NCBI GenBank assembly: GCA_934467415.1
Contig: CAKSLQ010000005.1
Location: 1 to 64,000 of the forward strand
Length of the DNA stretch: 64,000 nucleotides
Source: an uncultured Eubacteriales bacterium
GTDB lineage: Bacteria; Bacillota; Clostridia; Oscillospirales; CAG-272
Direction of reading: 5' to 3'
Of the stretch, positions 39,795 through 48,927 are shown in pieces; position 1 is the first letter of the stretch, and every line of letters starts with the position of its first letter. The notes beneath the pieces are model-generated. The model was not told the DNA's origin. It worked only from the letters and a program-made list of their open reading frames with translations, and did not search any database. The position numbers and the translations under genes are program-made.

Positions 39795-40589
39795 ATGAAA
39801 TCATTCGGCCGATCCGCAGGGCGGGCGATGCTCACCCGGCTTGCGGTCTATCTCGCCGGCACGCTCTGCCTGCCGGCGGCGGCGGGCGCGTTCAGCGCGC
39901 TCGGCTGCCTCGCCGCGACCTGTCTTGTCGGGCGGCGCGCGCCGCTCTGCGGCGTTCCCGCCGGGGAGCGGCGGTATTCCGAAACCGAATATGCCTGCGC
40001 GCTCGGCCTGCTCATTTCGGGGAGCGCGCTGCTCTCCTTTGTCGTAAATCTCGTTCTGCGCTTTGGCGGCGCGGGGCAGACGGCGGCCGCCGGGCAGGGG
40101 AGCTTTCTCGGTGCGCTCGTCTTCTCCTGCCTTGTGCCCGCCTTCTTTGAGGAGCTGCTGCTGCGCGGGCGCGTGCTCGGCCTTTTGCTTGAGGCGCGCG
40201 GGGGCGGTGTGTGGCTGTGCGCCGCGCTGTTTGCGCTGATGCACACCGATTTTGCAAGGCTGCCGTATGCGTTCTTCGCCGGGGTTGTGCTCTCGGTGCT
40301 CGTGTATCTCGGCGGCAATCTGTACATCGGGATGCTGTTTCACTTTTTGAACAATCTCGCGTCGCTGGCGCTGTCCCGGCTGCCCGACGCGGCGGCCTGC
40401 GGTGCGGCGGCGCTGCTGGCACTGCTGTTTGGCGCGTGTATCGCCGTTTTGCGGAAAAAGCCGCTTGCGGCCGATGCAAAGGCCCTGCTCGGCACGGTGC
40501 GCGCGGGCGAACTTGTGCGTGCGCTCGATCCCGCCGTCTGGCTGTATGCCGCGGCGTCGCTGACGCTCTGCGTGCTGCATCTTTTTTAG
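39795..40589 (+). CDS. CPBP family intramembrane metalloprotease
   Basis: The 264-residue polytopic protein carries the three CPBP (Abi/CAAX protease) motifs: FFEELLLRGRVLG near residue 120, ALMHTDFARL near 150 and MLFHFLNNLASL near 180, giving the two glutamates and two histidines of the metal site. Such proteases cut within the membrane; targets include prenylated or bacteriocin-like peptides in relatives, unknown here. No clear ribosome binding site precedes the ATG, so the exact start is less certain. It runs into tadA nine bases later. Confidence 0.88.
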   Translation: MKSFGRSAGRAMLTRLAVYLAGTLCLPAAAGAFSALGCLAATCLVGRRAPLCGVPAGERRYSETEYACALGLLISGSALLSFVVNLVLRFGGAGQTAAAGQGSFLGALVFSCLVPAFFEELLLRGRVLGLLLEARGGGVWLCAALFALMHTDFARLPYAFFAGVVLSVLVYLGGNLYIGMLFHFLNNLASLALSRLPDAAACGAAALLALLFGACIAVLRKKPLAADAKALLGTVRAGELVRALDPAVWLYAAASLTLCVLHLF

Positions 40590-40598
40590 GAGAAAAAC

Positions 40599-41042
40599 AT
40601 GGACGATCTGGATTTTATGCATGAGGCGATCGCCGAGGCGCGCCTCGCGGCGGCGGATGACGAGGTGCCGGTCGGTGCGCTCATCGTGCGGGACGGCGAG
40701 ATCATCGCCCGCGCGCACAATACCCGTGAGCGCGACAAAAACGCGCTCCGCCATGCGGAATGCGCCGCCATCGACGCGGCCTGCCGCGCGCTCGGCGGCT
40801 GGCGGCTGCCGGGGTGTACGCTCTATGCCACGATGGAGCCCTGCCCGATGTGTGCGGGTGCGGTCGTCAATTCGCGCATCGTCCGCGTCGTGTACGGCGC
40901 GCACGACAAGCGCGCGGGCGCGTTCGGCAGTGTGCTGGATCTCAATGCATACCCGCTCAACCACAAGCCGGAGGTCGTCGGCGGCGTGTGCGAGGACGAA
41001 TGCGTCGCACTGCTCCGGGATTTTTTCAAAAGAAAAAGGTAG
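40599..41042 (+). CDS. tadA: tRNA-specific adenosine deaminase
   Basis: This 147-residue zinc enzyme converts adenosine-34 of tRNA-Arg to inosine. Motifs: VGALIVRDGEIIARAHN, the catalytic HAECAAIDAA near residue 53 and PCPMCAGAVVNSRI near residue 83, then VVYGAHDKRAGAFGS. AGGAG lies seven bases before the ATG. It follows the CPBP gene and is separated from dinB by a family B repeat. Confidence 0.96.
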   Translation: MDDLDFMHEAIAEARLAAADDEVPVGALIVRDGEIIARAHNTRERDKNALRHAECAAIDAACRALGGWRLPGCTLYATMEPCPMCAGAVVNSRIVRVVYGAHDKRAGAFGSVLDLNAYPLNHKPEVVGGVCEDECVALLRDFFKRKR

Positions 41043-41051
41043 GGGTTATAA

Positions 41052-41162
41052 GCCTCCCTTGTGCAAAGGGAGGTGGCGCGAAGCGCCGGAGGGATTGTTA
41101 CAAAGTGAAAAAACAACCCCTCAGTCACCTGACGGTGACAGCTCCCCTTGCACAGGGGAGCC
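41052..41162. repeat. Dispersed palindromic repeat, family B (copy 2)
   Basis: It has the same ends as the copy at 23384-23496 (GCCTCCCTTGTGCAAAGGGA and CCCCTTGCACAGGGGAGCC) and the same internal CGGAGGGATTGTT and AACAACCCCTCAGTCACCTG blocks; the stem-loop core (GGCGCGAAGCGCC) differs. It lies between tadA and dinB, ten bases after the tadA stop and 24 before the dinB start. Confidence 0.92.
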
Positions 41163-41185
41163 TTTATTTTCGGGGAGGTGAGACC

Positions 41186-42394
41186 ATGGCGGACAGAGTG
41201 GTGCTGCATTCGGATCTGAATGCTTTTTTTGCGTCGGTCGAGACGGTGCTGAATCCCGCTTTGCGAAACGTGCCGATGGCAGTCTGCGGCGAGCCCGAGA
41301 AGCGCCACGGGATCATCCTCGCCAAAAACGAGCTGGCTAAGCGACGGGGCGTCGCCACGGCGGAGACCATCTATCAGGCGCAGAAAAAGTGCCCGAATCT
41401 TGTGCTGGTGCGTCCGCACCATGACCTCTACATGCGTTATTCGCGCGAGGTCAACGCCATCTACCGCGAGTACACCGACCTTGTCGAGCCGTTCGGCATC
41501 GACGAGAGCTGGCTGGACGTCACCGGCTCGCAGAAGCTGTTCGGGAGCGGGGAGGACATTGCAAATACCCTGCGCGCGCGCATCCGCCGCGAGACCGGGC
41601 TGACCGTGTCGGTCGGCGTCTCCTTCAACAAGACCATCGCCAAGCTCGGCAGCGACCTCAAAAAGCCGGACGCCGTCACCGTGATCGACCGCGCGCACTT
41701 CCGCGAGATCGTGTGGCCGCTGCCGGTCAGCGCGCTGCTGTATGTCGGCAAGAGCGCCATGCAGGTCTTCCGCGATCTGCGTATCAACACCATCGGCGCG
41801 CTGGCCGAGAGCAGCCCGGAGCTGCTTGCCTACAAGCTCGGCAAGCTCGGCACACAGCTGCACGCCTATGCCAACGGTGAGGATGACGAGCCGGTGCGGA
41901 GCGCCTATGAGAAGCGCGAGGTCAAGAGCGTCGGCAACGGCATGACCTTCTCACACGACCTCTACGGCATGGAGGAGATTCTGGTCGGACTGGACGCGGT
42001 CTGCGACCTCGCCGCCGCGCGGATGCGCGCAAAGGGCGTGAAATGTACCGGCGTGCAGCTGGCGATCAAGGATGAGAACTTCGTCACCAACCAGCGGCAG
42101 AAGCAGCTGTCCCTGCCGACCAACCTTGCGCGCGAGCTGCGTGAGGCGTCGGCCGAGCTCCTGCGCGAGACCTGGAATCCGCGGCTCGGCATCCGCTCCC
42201 TCACGGTCACCGGCATCGGCCTTGTCCCCGAGGGGACGGCCGAGCAGATCGGTTTTTTCGATGATCCGGCCGAAAACCGGCGCGCCGACCGCCGCGAGCG
42301 CGCGGTGGACGGCATCCGCAGAAAATTCGGCAAGGGCGCGATTCAAAGCGGCGGCGTTCTCGCCAGCGACATCGGCATCGACAAGGATGGATGA
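41186..42394 (+). CDS. dinB: DNA polymerase IV (Y-family)
   Basis: The 402-residue translesion polymerase shows HSDLNAFFASVE near the start, ILAKNELAKRRGVATAE, the catalytic FGIDESWLDVTGS, VSVGVSFNKTIAKLGSDLKKP and the little-finger domain from about residue 230. It synthesises across damaged bases with low fidelity. The ATG is preceded by GGGGAGGTG. I see no Gram-positive LexA box (GAAC-N4-GTTC) upstream; the preceding repeat element supplies the leader instead. Confidence 0.95.
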   Translation: MADRVVLHSDLNAFFASVETVLNPALRNVPMAVCGEPEKRHGIILAKNELAKRRGVATAETIYQAQKKCPNLVLVRPHHDLYMRYSREVNAIYREYTDLVEPFGIDESWLDVTGSQKLFGSGEDIANTLRARIRRETGLTVSVGVSFNKTIAKLGSDLKKPDAVTVIDRAHFREIVWPLPVSALLYVGKSAMQVFRDLRINTIGALAESSPELLAYKLGKLGTQLHAYANGEDDEPVRSAYEKREVKSVGNGMTFSHDLYGMEEILVGLDAVCDLAAARMRAKGVKCTGVQLAIKDENFVTNQRQKQLSLPTNLARELREASAELLRETWNPRLGIRSLTVTGIGLVPEGTAEQIGFFDDPAENRRADRRERAVDGIRRKFGKGAIQSGGVLASDIGIDKDG

Positions 42395-42494
42395 GTTTCC
42401 GCAATTTGCATGGACAAATTTCGAAAAACCTCTTCCTTTTTGTCGAAAAATCATGTATACTATACGTTGATATTTCGATGAGGAGGTCTGCCGT

Positions 42495-43091
42495 ATGAAA
42501 AAGATCGGCATCTGGGCGGCTGCACTGCTGCTGGCTGCGGCGCTCGCGCTCGGCGCGGTCGTTTTCGCTGCGCAGGCGTATTCCTCGGCGGATGACCCGC
42601 TGATTTCGCTCAGCTATATCAACGACGTGCTGCTCCCGCAGATCGTGGAGCTGATTCAGAAGAACAACCGCGGCGAGGACATCGGCGGTGCCGTTGTCAC
42701 CACACCCGCGGAGACCACCGTGACCGAGCCGCCGGTCGAATACCCGGACGGCACCGAACATACCGACGGCCGCTATGCGGTCGTGCAGGTGGGGGCGGGC
42801 GAGACGCTCTATGCCTCGGTCTATGCCTGTGAGGTCATCGTCCGCGCGGGCGATACGGCGGTGCTGTCGCCGTTCACGGTCAAATATGAGGAGCAGGGCC
42901 TGTCGGATACCACCGAAGGCAAAGAGCTTTACAACGGGGAGAGCATCCCGAAGAATCACACGATTCTGATCCCGCGCGATGACGGGCGCGGCGTCTCCGT
43001 GGGCGAGGGCGGCGCATGGCTGATGGTGCGCGGCGACTACCGCCTGGAAAAGACGCCGGCATCGACCGACGCATCGACGGCGGCTGAATAA
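42495..43091 (+). CDS. Exported clostridial protein of unknown function, partner of SpoIID-domain gene
   Basis: The 198-residue product begins with a signal peptide or anchor (IWAAALLLAAALALGAVVF), followed by DDPLISLSYINDVLLPQI, a Thr/Pro/Glu linker, and a compact beta domain (VQVGAGETLYASVYACEVIVRAGDTAVL to NHTILIPRDDGRG). Similar exported proteins with an LSYxNDxxxPQI start occur in Clostridia, without known function. GAGGAGG precedes the ATG and a TATACT -10 box lies at 42456-42461. It is 35 bases ahead of the SpoIID-domain gene, suggesting a shared cell-wall role. Confidence 0.8.
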   Translation: MKKIGIWAAALLLAAALALGAVVFAAQAYSSADDPLISLSYINDVLLPQIVELIQKNNRGEDIGGAVVTTPAETTVTEPPVEYPDGTEHTDGRYAVVQVGAGETLYASVYACEVIVRAGDTAVLSPFTVKYEEQGLSDTTEGKELYNGESIPKNHTILIPRDDGRGVSVGEGGAWLMVRGDYRLEKTPASTDASTAAE

Positions 43092-43126
43092 ATTCCCATG
43101 CAAATCTATCGGAAGGAGGATCTGCG

Positions 43127-45067
43127 ATGAAACATAGCATCTGGGTCAAGATCATGGTGTGGGTTCTGGTTGTCCTCATGGCGGGCAGCTGTGCAATCCT
43201 TGCCCTGCAATTCCTGGTCGGCGCGGCTGAACCGGCGCCCGAAGCACCCGACTACGTCACTGCCGGACTTATGTACGGCAGCGACGTGACCGTCGGCTTT
43301 GAGACGGTCAGCACCGTGGGCTTTTGCGTCTCGGCTGCCGACATCGGTGCAGATGAACCTCTTACCGAGCTTTATACGATCGAAAACAAGAAAATTTCCG
43401 TGGTGTGCGACGACAGTCTTTCAAAATCGGCGTACACCTATTCTGTTTTGAAGGGAAATAAGGACTGCGCCGTCGGCGGCTATCACCTCGAGGTCCACGA
43501 GAATTTTGCGACGCTGGCGGACGCCGAGGCCATGCTGGAGCGCATCCGGGCGGGGCTTGCGGACGAGGGCAGCGACATGCAGGCGTTCCTCGCCTATATC
43601 AACGGCGTGTACAAGGTTCGCCTCGGCAATTTTGCCGCGCGCCCCGGTGTGGCCGAGCATGCGGCGACCATCCCCAACCTGAAGACCGAGATCACCATGG
43701 TCGCGGCGCTCCCGTCCGACACCGGCGTGTCGGTGGTCGATCCCGCGACAGACGAGATTCTGTTTGAATTTGACGACGGCGGCAGGACCGCGCTGGCGCT
43801 CACCGCACTGCCGAAGGACGGCGAAAAGCAGTATCTCCGCACCCCGGCGAAGCGCCTGTACGACGGCGCGTTTGTCTACTCGCGCTATAAGACGGAGGAT
43901 GTGGACGGCGTACAGCTCGTCAACCTCCTGCCGCTGGAGGATTACATCGCGGGCGTTGTGCCCTACGAGATCAGCCCGACCTGGGATTATGAGGCGCTCC
44001 GCGCCTTTGCCGTCACGGTGCGGAGCTACACCGCGCGAAATCGCCGCCGCCATCGCGACTACGGCTTTGACGTCTGCAACACGACACACTGCCAGGTCTA
44101 TCGCGGCATCGGCTCGGCCAATGACAATGTATACGCGGCGGTTGCCGCCACCAAAGGCATGGTGCTGACCTACGAGGGGGAAATCGTCCCGGCATACTAC
44201 TCGTCCTCGACGGGCGGCTACACCGCGGGCGGCAATGATACCTGGGGCGGCAGCGAGGCGGCCTATCTCACGCCGACCCGCACGCCGTGGGAGCGCTACA
44301 GCGAGTACGCAAACGGGCTCTGGTCGGTCGAGGTGGATGCCGCCGAGCTTGCCGAGCATCTGCGGAACAAGGGCTACACCGCGCTCACCGGACAGCGCAT
44401 CATCGACATTCAGATCAATGCTTTTTCGGGCGACGGACCGTATGTCTATTCCATCACCTATACCGATTCGGACGGCAACAGCCAGACGATCACCCGCTGC
44501 GACAAGGTGCGCACCAGCATCTCGAAGTATGTCAACAGCGCAAACTTCGTGGTCGGGCGCGGCAGCGTGACCCGCAGCTACGAGAAGGTGGTCTCGATCC
44601 GGCAGGACAGTCCGTTCAGCTTCACCACGGGCGGCTATCCGACGGCCGAGGGAGAGACACATACAGTGCTGACCGCCGCGGAGAAGACGGAGACGGCGGA
44701 ATCCCGTCTGACCGTGCTGACGGGGAGCGGCGTGGCGACCGTCACGGCGGATGACGTCCGCGCGGCGACGGGGGACAGCCTTGTCTATGCCGGTACGGAG
44801 GAAACGCCCGGCGTCATCCTCGAGCAGATCACCGAGACGCTGACCGCCTCAAACCCGGAGAGCTTCATTTTCGCGGGCAAGGGCTGGGGACACGGTGTCG
44901 GCATCAGCCAGTACGGCACCAAGGATCTCGCCGATGCGGGCGTCCCCGCCGAGCAGATTCTCGCGCTCTACTTCCCGAAGGCCACGATCTGCGACTACCG
45001 CACCATGCAGCCGATCTGCACCGAAACGCAGAATGCCCCCGCCGCCGACGGCGAGAGCGAAGAATAA
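43127..45067 (+). CDS. SpoIID/LytB-domain cell-wall protein
   Basis: A 646-residue protein with one N-terminal membrane anchor. Residues about 100-170 resemble a SPOR-like peptidoglycan-binding region (LEVHENFATLADAEAMLERI). The SpoIID domain spans about 260-470 and 600-640, with NLLPLEDYIAGVVPYEISPTW, LRAFAVTVRSYT, HCQVYRGIGSAN, YSSSTGGYTAGG and the late GKGWGHGVGISQYG. SpoIID-type enzymes are lytic transglycosylases acting on denuded glycan strands during spore engulfment; this longer LytB-like form may act in vegetative walls. It pairs with the upstream exported protein and has its own terminator. Confidence 0.9.
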   Translation: MKHSIWVKIMVWVLVVLMAGSCAILALQFLVGAAEPAPEAPDYVTAGLMYGSDVTVGFETVSTVGFCVSAADIGADEPLTELYTIENKKISVVCDDSLSKSAYTYSVLKGNKDCAVGGYHLEVHENFATLADAEAMLERIRAGLADEGSDMQAFLAYINGVYKVRLGNFAARPGVAEHAATIPNLKTEITMVAALPSDTGVSVVDPATDEILFEFDDGGRTALALTALPKDGEKQYLRTPAKRLYDGAFVYSRYKTEDVDGVQLVNLLPLEDYIAGVVPYEISPTWDYEALRAFAVTVRSYTARNRRRHRDYGFDVCNTTHCQVYRGIGSANDNVYAAVAATKGMVLTYEGEIVPAYYSSSTGGYTAGGNDTWGGSEAAYLTPTRTPWERYSEYANGLWSVEVDAAELAEHLRNKGYTALTGQRIIDIQINAFSGDGPYVYSITYTDSDGNSQTITRCDKVRTSISKYVNSANFVVGRGSVTRSYEKVVSIRQDSPFSFTTGGYPTAEGETHTVLTAAEKTETAESRLTVLTGSGVATVTADDVRAATGDSLVYAGTEETPGVILEQITETLTASNPESFIFAGKGWGHGVGISQYGTKDLADAGVPAEQILALYFPKATICDYRTMQPICTETQNAPAADGESEE

Positions 45068-45071
45068 ACGC

Positions 45072-45100
45072 AAAAATGCCACCCGTGCGGGTGGCATTTT
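45072..45100. terminator. Bidirectional terminator between spoIID-like gene and pfp
   Basis: AAAATGCCACCC and GGGTGGCATTTT form a perfect 12-bp stem with a GTGC loop between convergent genes. Confidence 0.92.
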
Positions 45101-45106
45101 CTATGT

Positions 45107-46342
45107 TCAGATCTTGAAATGCACCGGCATCCCGGCCTCGGTGCGGTAGCGCACCTCGCCCTCGATGAGGGGGCGGAGATAGTCGAGGCACTTGTCGGTC
45201 ACGTTGTTGCCCGACGGGGTGATGAATTCGTCCGGCACGCGGCGCACCGCGTTGGCGACCTCGGCGACGTCCACGCTGCCGACCGTGATCTTGTACCCGG
45301 TCTTGCTGCGGATAAAGTTCATCATGTGGCCGCTCACACCGTGCAGCGCGGCCTCCACCGCCTTTTTGCCGATGGCAACCGACTCGCGGATGTCCGCGCC
45401 GGAGGCGATGTGTGCCGCACACCGCTGCGAGGTGTTGAACTCGACCGCGCGGGTCTTGCAGCCGAGCTCGGTGCGCAGGGCGGTGCAGAGGCATGTGCCC
45501 GTACCTGAGAGCTGCGTGTGCCCGAAGGCGTCGGTCTTCGCGCCGGGGAGTCCCTCGCAGATGTAGCGGCCGTCGGCGAGGCGCACGCCCTCCGAGACCG
45601 CGACCACTACGTTGGGATGCGCCTTGAGTGCGGTGCGGACGTCCGAGAAAAAGGCGTCCATGTCAAACTCCCGCTCGGGGAGGTAGACAAAGTCGGGGGC
45701 GATGCCGCCCGACAGGCGGGGCAGGGCGGCGGCGGCCGTCAGCCAGCCCGCGTCGCGCCCCATGATCTCGGTGATGGTGACCGCCCTGGTCGTGTAGACC
45801 GCGCAGTCGCAGAGGATCTCCTTGACCGAGGTGGCGACGTATTTTGCCGCCGAGCCGAAGCCCGGCGTGTGGTCGGTGTGCGTCAGATCGTTGTCGATTG
45901 TCTTGGGCACACCGATGAGCCGCATCTCGTAGCCGATGCTCTCCGTGTAGTCGCGCAGCTTCTTGACCGTGTCCATCGAGTCGTTGCCGCCGATGTAGAA
46001 GAAGTAGCGGATGTCGTACTTCTTGAACAGATCGACGATGAACTCGAAGGGCATCGGATTCTCCGCCGGGTCGGGCAGGCGTTTGCGGCAGGAGCCGAGC
46101 GCCGCGGCGGGTGTACGCTCGAGGTCGTGCAGATGCTGCTCGCTCGTGAAAATCTTGCCGAGATCGACCAGCCGCTCCTCGCAGAAGCCCTCGATCCCGT
46201 TGCGCATACCGTAGAGCTTGCCGATGCTGCCCTTTTCCATGGCGGCAAGGCATCCGCGGATAACGCCGGAGAGGGTCGCGTTGATGGCGGCAGTCGGGCC
46301 GCCGGATTGCCCGACGACGGCGTTGCCGTGCAGTTTCTCCAT
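45107..46342 (-). CDS. pfp: Phosphofructokinase, predicted pyrophosphate-dependent
   Basis: The 411-residue enzyme phosphorylates fructose-6-phosphate. Family motifs are GQSGGPTAAINATL, YIGGNDSMDTVKKL, GVPKTIDNDL, GFGSAAKYVA and IMGRDAGWLTAA. The donor-site residues are aspartate after GGN and lysine in PKTID, where ATP-using enzymes have glycine at both places, so PPi is the predicted donor and the step would be reversible. It stands alone on the minus strand with a TATAAT box about 35 bases upstream. Donor specificity is inference from motif. Confidence 0.9.
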   Translation of the reverse strand: MEKLHGNAVVGQSGGPTAAINATLSGVIRGCLAAMEKGSIGKLYGMRNGIEGFCEERLVDLGKIFTSEQHLHDLERTPAAALGSCRKRLPDPAENPMPFEFIVDLFKKYDIRYFFYIGGNDSMDTVKKLRDYTESIGYEMRLIGVPKTIDNDLTHTDHTPGFGSAAKYVATSVKEILCDCAVYTTRAVTITEIMGRDAGWLTAAAALPRLSGGIAPDFVYLPEREFDMDAFFSDVRTALKAHPNVVVAVSEGVRLADGRYICEGLPGAKTDAFGHTQLSGTGTCLCTALRTELGCKTRAVEFNTSQRCAAHIASGADIRESVAIGKKAVEAALHGVSGHMMNFIRSKTGYKITVGSVDVAEVANAVRRVPDEFITPSGNNVTDKCLDYLRPLIEGEVRYRTEAGMPVHFKI

Positions 46343-46479
46343 TTCTCAAGTCTCGCTTTCTTTTTTATTAACAGCACTATTATAGCACAGTTTTTCCCGT
46401 GAATGGGGCGGTTTTGAAAAATAATCTGCATTTTCGGATACAAAAAACGGCGATGCGCGTATTTCGGAATTTGCAAGGC

Positions 46480-46508
46480 TTGCAAATTCTGTGACAATGT
46501 GGTATGAT
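46480..46508 (+). promoter_or_regulatory. Promoter of the TagA-family gene
   Basis: TTGCAA and TATGAT are 17 bases apart with a TGG extension before the -10 box. Confidence 0.65.
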
Positions 46509-46546
46509 GAATGCGGTTTATGAGCGTCTTGAAACAGGAGCAAAAT

Positions 46547-47302
46547 ATGGCAAACGACTTTACGAAGATCAATGTCCGCGGCGTGGATTTCGCCGCCGTG
46601 ACGCCGGACGAAGCGGCGGCGATCTGCACGGCAATGCTCGACGGCGACCGCGTGCGCACCGTCTTCACCCCGAATGCCGAGATCGTGCAGCTCTGCGTGG
46701 AGCAAAACGAATATTATGACCTCTATAACAGCGGCGATCTCGTCGTCCCGGATGGCGCGGGCGTCGTCAAGGCGGCGAAGATTCTCGGCCGCCCGCTGCC
46801 CGGCAAGGTCGCCGGGGTGGAGCTCGGCGAGCGGATGCTGGCGGTCTGCGCCGCGCGCGGCGACGGTGTGTATTTTCTCGGCGCAAAGCCGGGCGTCGCC
46901 GAAGAGGCGGCAAAGCGCATGACCGCAAAGTACCCCGGCCTTTCGGTCGTCGGCACGCACGACGGCTACTTCAAAAAGAGCGGGGAGGAGAGCGACGCCG
47001 TGGTCGCCGAGATCAACCGAAGCGGCGCAAAGCTGCTCTTTGTCTGCCTCGGGGTGCCGGTGCAGGAGCGCTGGACGGCGGACAACAAGGCGAAGCTCAC
47101 CGCCGTGCGCGTCTGCATGTGTCTCGGCGGCAGTCTGGACGTGTATGCGGGTGTGGCGCAGCGCGCGCCGAAGTTCTTTGTCGATCACTCGCTCGAATGG
47201 TTCTACCGCCTCACGAAAGAGCCGAAGCGCATCGGCCGCATGATGAAGCTGCCGAAGTTCCTTTTCGGCACCTATCTTGCAAAAATCCGGGGCAGGGCAT
47301 AA
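46547..47302 (+). CDS. WecG/TagA/CpsF family glycosyltransferase
   Basis: This 251-residue enzyme of the TagA fold transfers a sugar, typically N-acetylmannosamine from its UDP form, to a lipid-linked acceptor in wall teichoic acid or capsule synthesis. Motifs: VFTPNAEIVQLC, the catalytic-type VVPDGAGVVKAAKILGRPLPGKVAGVEL, YFLGAKPGVAEEAA, GTHDGYF, FVCLGVPVQERW and the C-terminal APKFFVDHSLEWFYRL. The ATG with AGGAG upstream is preferred. It is a single gene ahead of gap, away from other wall-polymer genes, so the polymer is unknown. Confidence 0.93.
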   Translation: MANDFTKINVRGVDFAAVTPDEAAAICTAMLDGDRVRTVFTPNAEIVQLCVEQNEYYDLYNSGDLVVPDGAGVVKAAKILGRPLPGKVAGVELGERMLAVCAARGDGVYFLGAKPGVAEEAAKRMTAKYPGLSVVGTHDGYFKKSGEESDAVVAEINRSGAKLLFVCLGVPVQERWTADNKAKLTAVRVCMCLGGSLDVYAGVAQRAPKFFVDHSLEWFYRLTKEPKRIGRMMKLPKFLFGTYLAKIRGRA

Positions 47303-47342
47303 AAAATTTTCGTGAAATTTTGATAAATTTGCGTCAAACCTA

Positions 47343-47370
47343 TTGTATAATCCGAAATTTGTGGTAGAAT
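47343..47370 (+). promoter_or_regulatory. Promoter of gap
   Basis: TTGTAT and TAGAAT (with TGG extension) are 16 bases apart. The leader then has a GGAATGGAA / TTCCGTTCC hairpin before the ribosome binding site. A second TATAAT overlaps the -35 region and could be an alternative start. Confidence 0.55.
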
Positions 47371-47440
47371 AGATAAGGAATGGAATGTTCCGTTCCGACG
47401 AAAAGGATTCAATATTTTTATATATCGGAGGATTTTCAAA

Positions 47441-48499
47441 ATGGCAGTTAAAGTTGCTATCAACGGCTTCGGCCGTATCGGCCGCCTTGCATTCAGACAG
47501 ATGTTCGGCGCGGAAGGCTATGAGGTCGTCGCGATCAACGATCTGACCAGCCCCAAGATGCTGGCGCATCTGCTCAAGTATGACACCGCACAGGGCAACT
47601 ATGTTGCACAGGGTCACACGGTGGAGTACAAGGACTCGGTTCTCGCCGAGGACGGCAAGACCGTTGTCACCCCCGGTTCCATCACCGTGGACGGCAAGGA
47701 GATCACGATTTACGCAATGCCCAAGGCGGCAGAGCTTCCCTGGGGCGAGCTCGGCGTTGACGTCGTTCTCGAGTGCACCGGCTTCTACTGCTCCAAGGAG
47801 AAGGCACAGGCACACATCGACGCAGGCGCAAAGAAGGTTGTTATCTCGGCGCCCGCAGGCAAGGATCTGCCCACCATCGTTTACAGCGTAAACGAGAAGA
47901 CGCTGACGAAGGAAGACAACATCATCTCCGCAGCTTCCTGCACCACCAACTGCCTCGCACCGATGGCAAAGGCGCTCAACGACTATGCACCCATCCAGAG
48001 CGGCATCATGACCACCGTTCATGCGTACACCGGCGACCAGATGATCCTGGACGGCCCGCACAGAAAGGGTGACCTCCGCCGCGCTCGCGCAGGTGCGCAG
48101 AACATCGTTCCGAACTCCACCGGCGCTGCAAAGGCGATCGGCCTGGTTATCCCCGAGCTGAACGGCAAGCTCATCGGCTCCGCACAGCGTGTTCCGGTCT
48201 GCACCGGCTCGACCACGATTCTGGTTGCCGTTGTTAAGGGCAAGGACATCACCAAGGAGAGCATCAATGCCGCAATGAAGGCTGCTTCCTCCGAGTCCTT
48301 CGGCTACAACACCGATGAGATCGTTTCTTCCGACGTTATCGGTATGCGTTACGGCTCGCTGTTCGATGCAACCCAGACCATGGTCGCCAAGATCGACGAC
48401 GATACCTACCAGGTACAGGTTGTTTCGTGGTACGACAACGAGAACTCCTATACCAGCCAGATGGTCAGAACCATCAAGTACTTCGCTGAAAGAGTATAA
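47441..48499 (+). CDS. gap: Glyceraldehyde-3-phosphate dehydrogenase
   Basis: The 352-residue glycolytic enzyme shows the Rossmann motif INGFGRIGRLAFRQM, the catalytic cysteine in SAASCTTNCLAPMAK near residue 165, the catalytic histidine in TTVHAYTGDQM and VVSWYDNENSYTSQM at the end. It oxidises G3P with NAD to 1,3-bisphosphoglycerate. CGGAGG precedes the ATG. Codon use is strongly biased to GTT, GCA and AAG as expected for an abundant protein. It is monocistronic with its own terminator. Confidence 0.97.
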   Translation: MAVKVAINGFGRIGRLAFRQMFGAEGYEVVAINDLTSPKMLAHLLKYDTAQGNYVAQGHTVEYKDSVLAEDGKTVVTPGSITVDGKEITIYAMPKAAELPWGELGVDVVLECTGFYCSKEKAQAHIDAGAKKVVISAPAGKDLPTIVYSVNEKTLTKEDNIISAASCTTNCLAPMAKALNDYAPIQSGIMTTVHAYTGDQMILDGPHRKGDLRRARAGAQNIVPNSTGAAKAIGLVIPELNGKLIGSAQRVPVCTGSTTILVAVVKGKDITKESINAAMKAASSESFGYNTDEIVSSDVIGMRYGSLFDATQTMVAKIDDDTYQVQVVSWYDNENSYTSQMVRTIKYFAERV

Positions 48500-48513
48500 G
48501 TACAGTTTTTCGA

Positions 48514-48543
48514 GAAAGACGCGCCCTCGGGCGCGTCTTTTTT
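48514..48543 (+). terminator. Terminator of gap
   Basis: AAAGACGCGCCC and GGGCGCGTCTTT form a 12-bp stem with a TC loop and end in six Ts. Confidence 0.93.
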
Positions 48544-48927
48544 GCGTTTTTTTCGGGGAAAAGAGGTGCGCTTTACAGCTTTTTCGACTGTTTTTATAAA
48601 AAGTATATATCGGCGGCTTCCCGGCGGCGCGCGGTGCAAAAAAGACAGCGAGGTTTGATAAGTGATAATCGACGCGGCACATTTTTGCCGGCATGATGCT
48701 TTTGCACAAATGAGGAAACCGTTTCCTGTTCAAAACGCCGAACGCATAGGGGTGCATCGTACAAAAAGTATAAATCGGTTATGAAAAATGTTTGATGATT
48801 TTGACCTTTTGCGCGTAGAAACCCGTCCGGAACAAGGTTTGTTTTTCGGAAAAAAAGCGCCGCTTTCGGGGCTTTACTCATTTTTGAGTAGAGACGTACA
48901 AAAAAATAACACAGAATTTCGAATGAG
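48544..48927. other. AT-rich intergenic region with a 15-bp palindrome
   Basis: No convincing gene is present. The region is much richer in A and T than its surroundings. It contains AGGAAAC-C-GTTTCCT at 48713-48727, a LacI/CcpA-style operator shape, two similar phrases AAAAAGTATATATCGG and AAAAAGTATAAATCGG about 165 bases apart, and a small TTTACTC/GAGTAGA hairpin near 48880. It lies upstream of the promoter of the 2076-residue surface protein. Confidence 0.5.
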
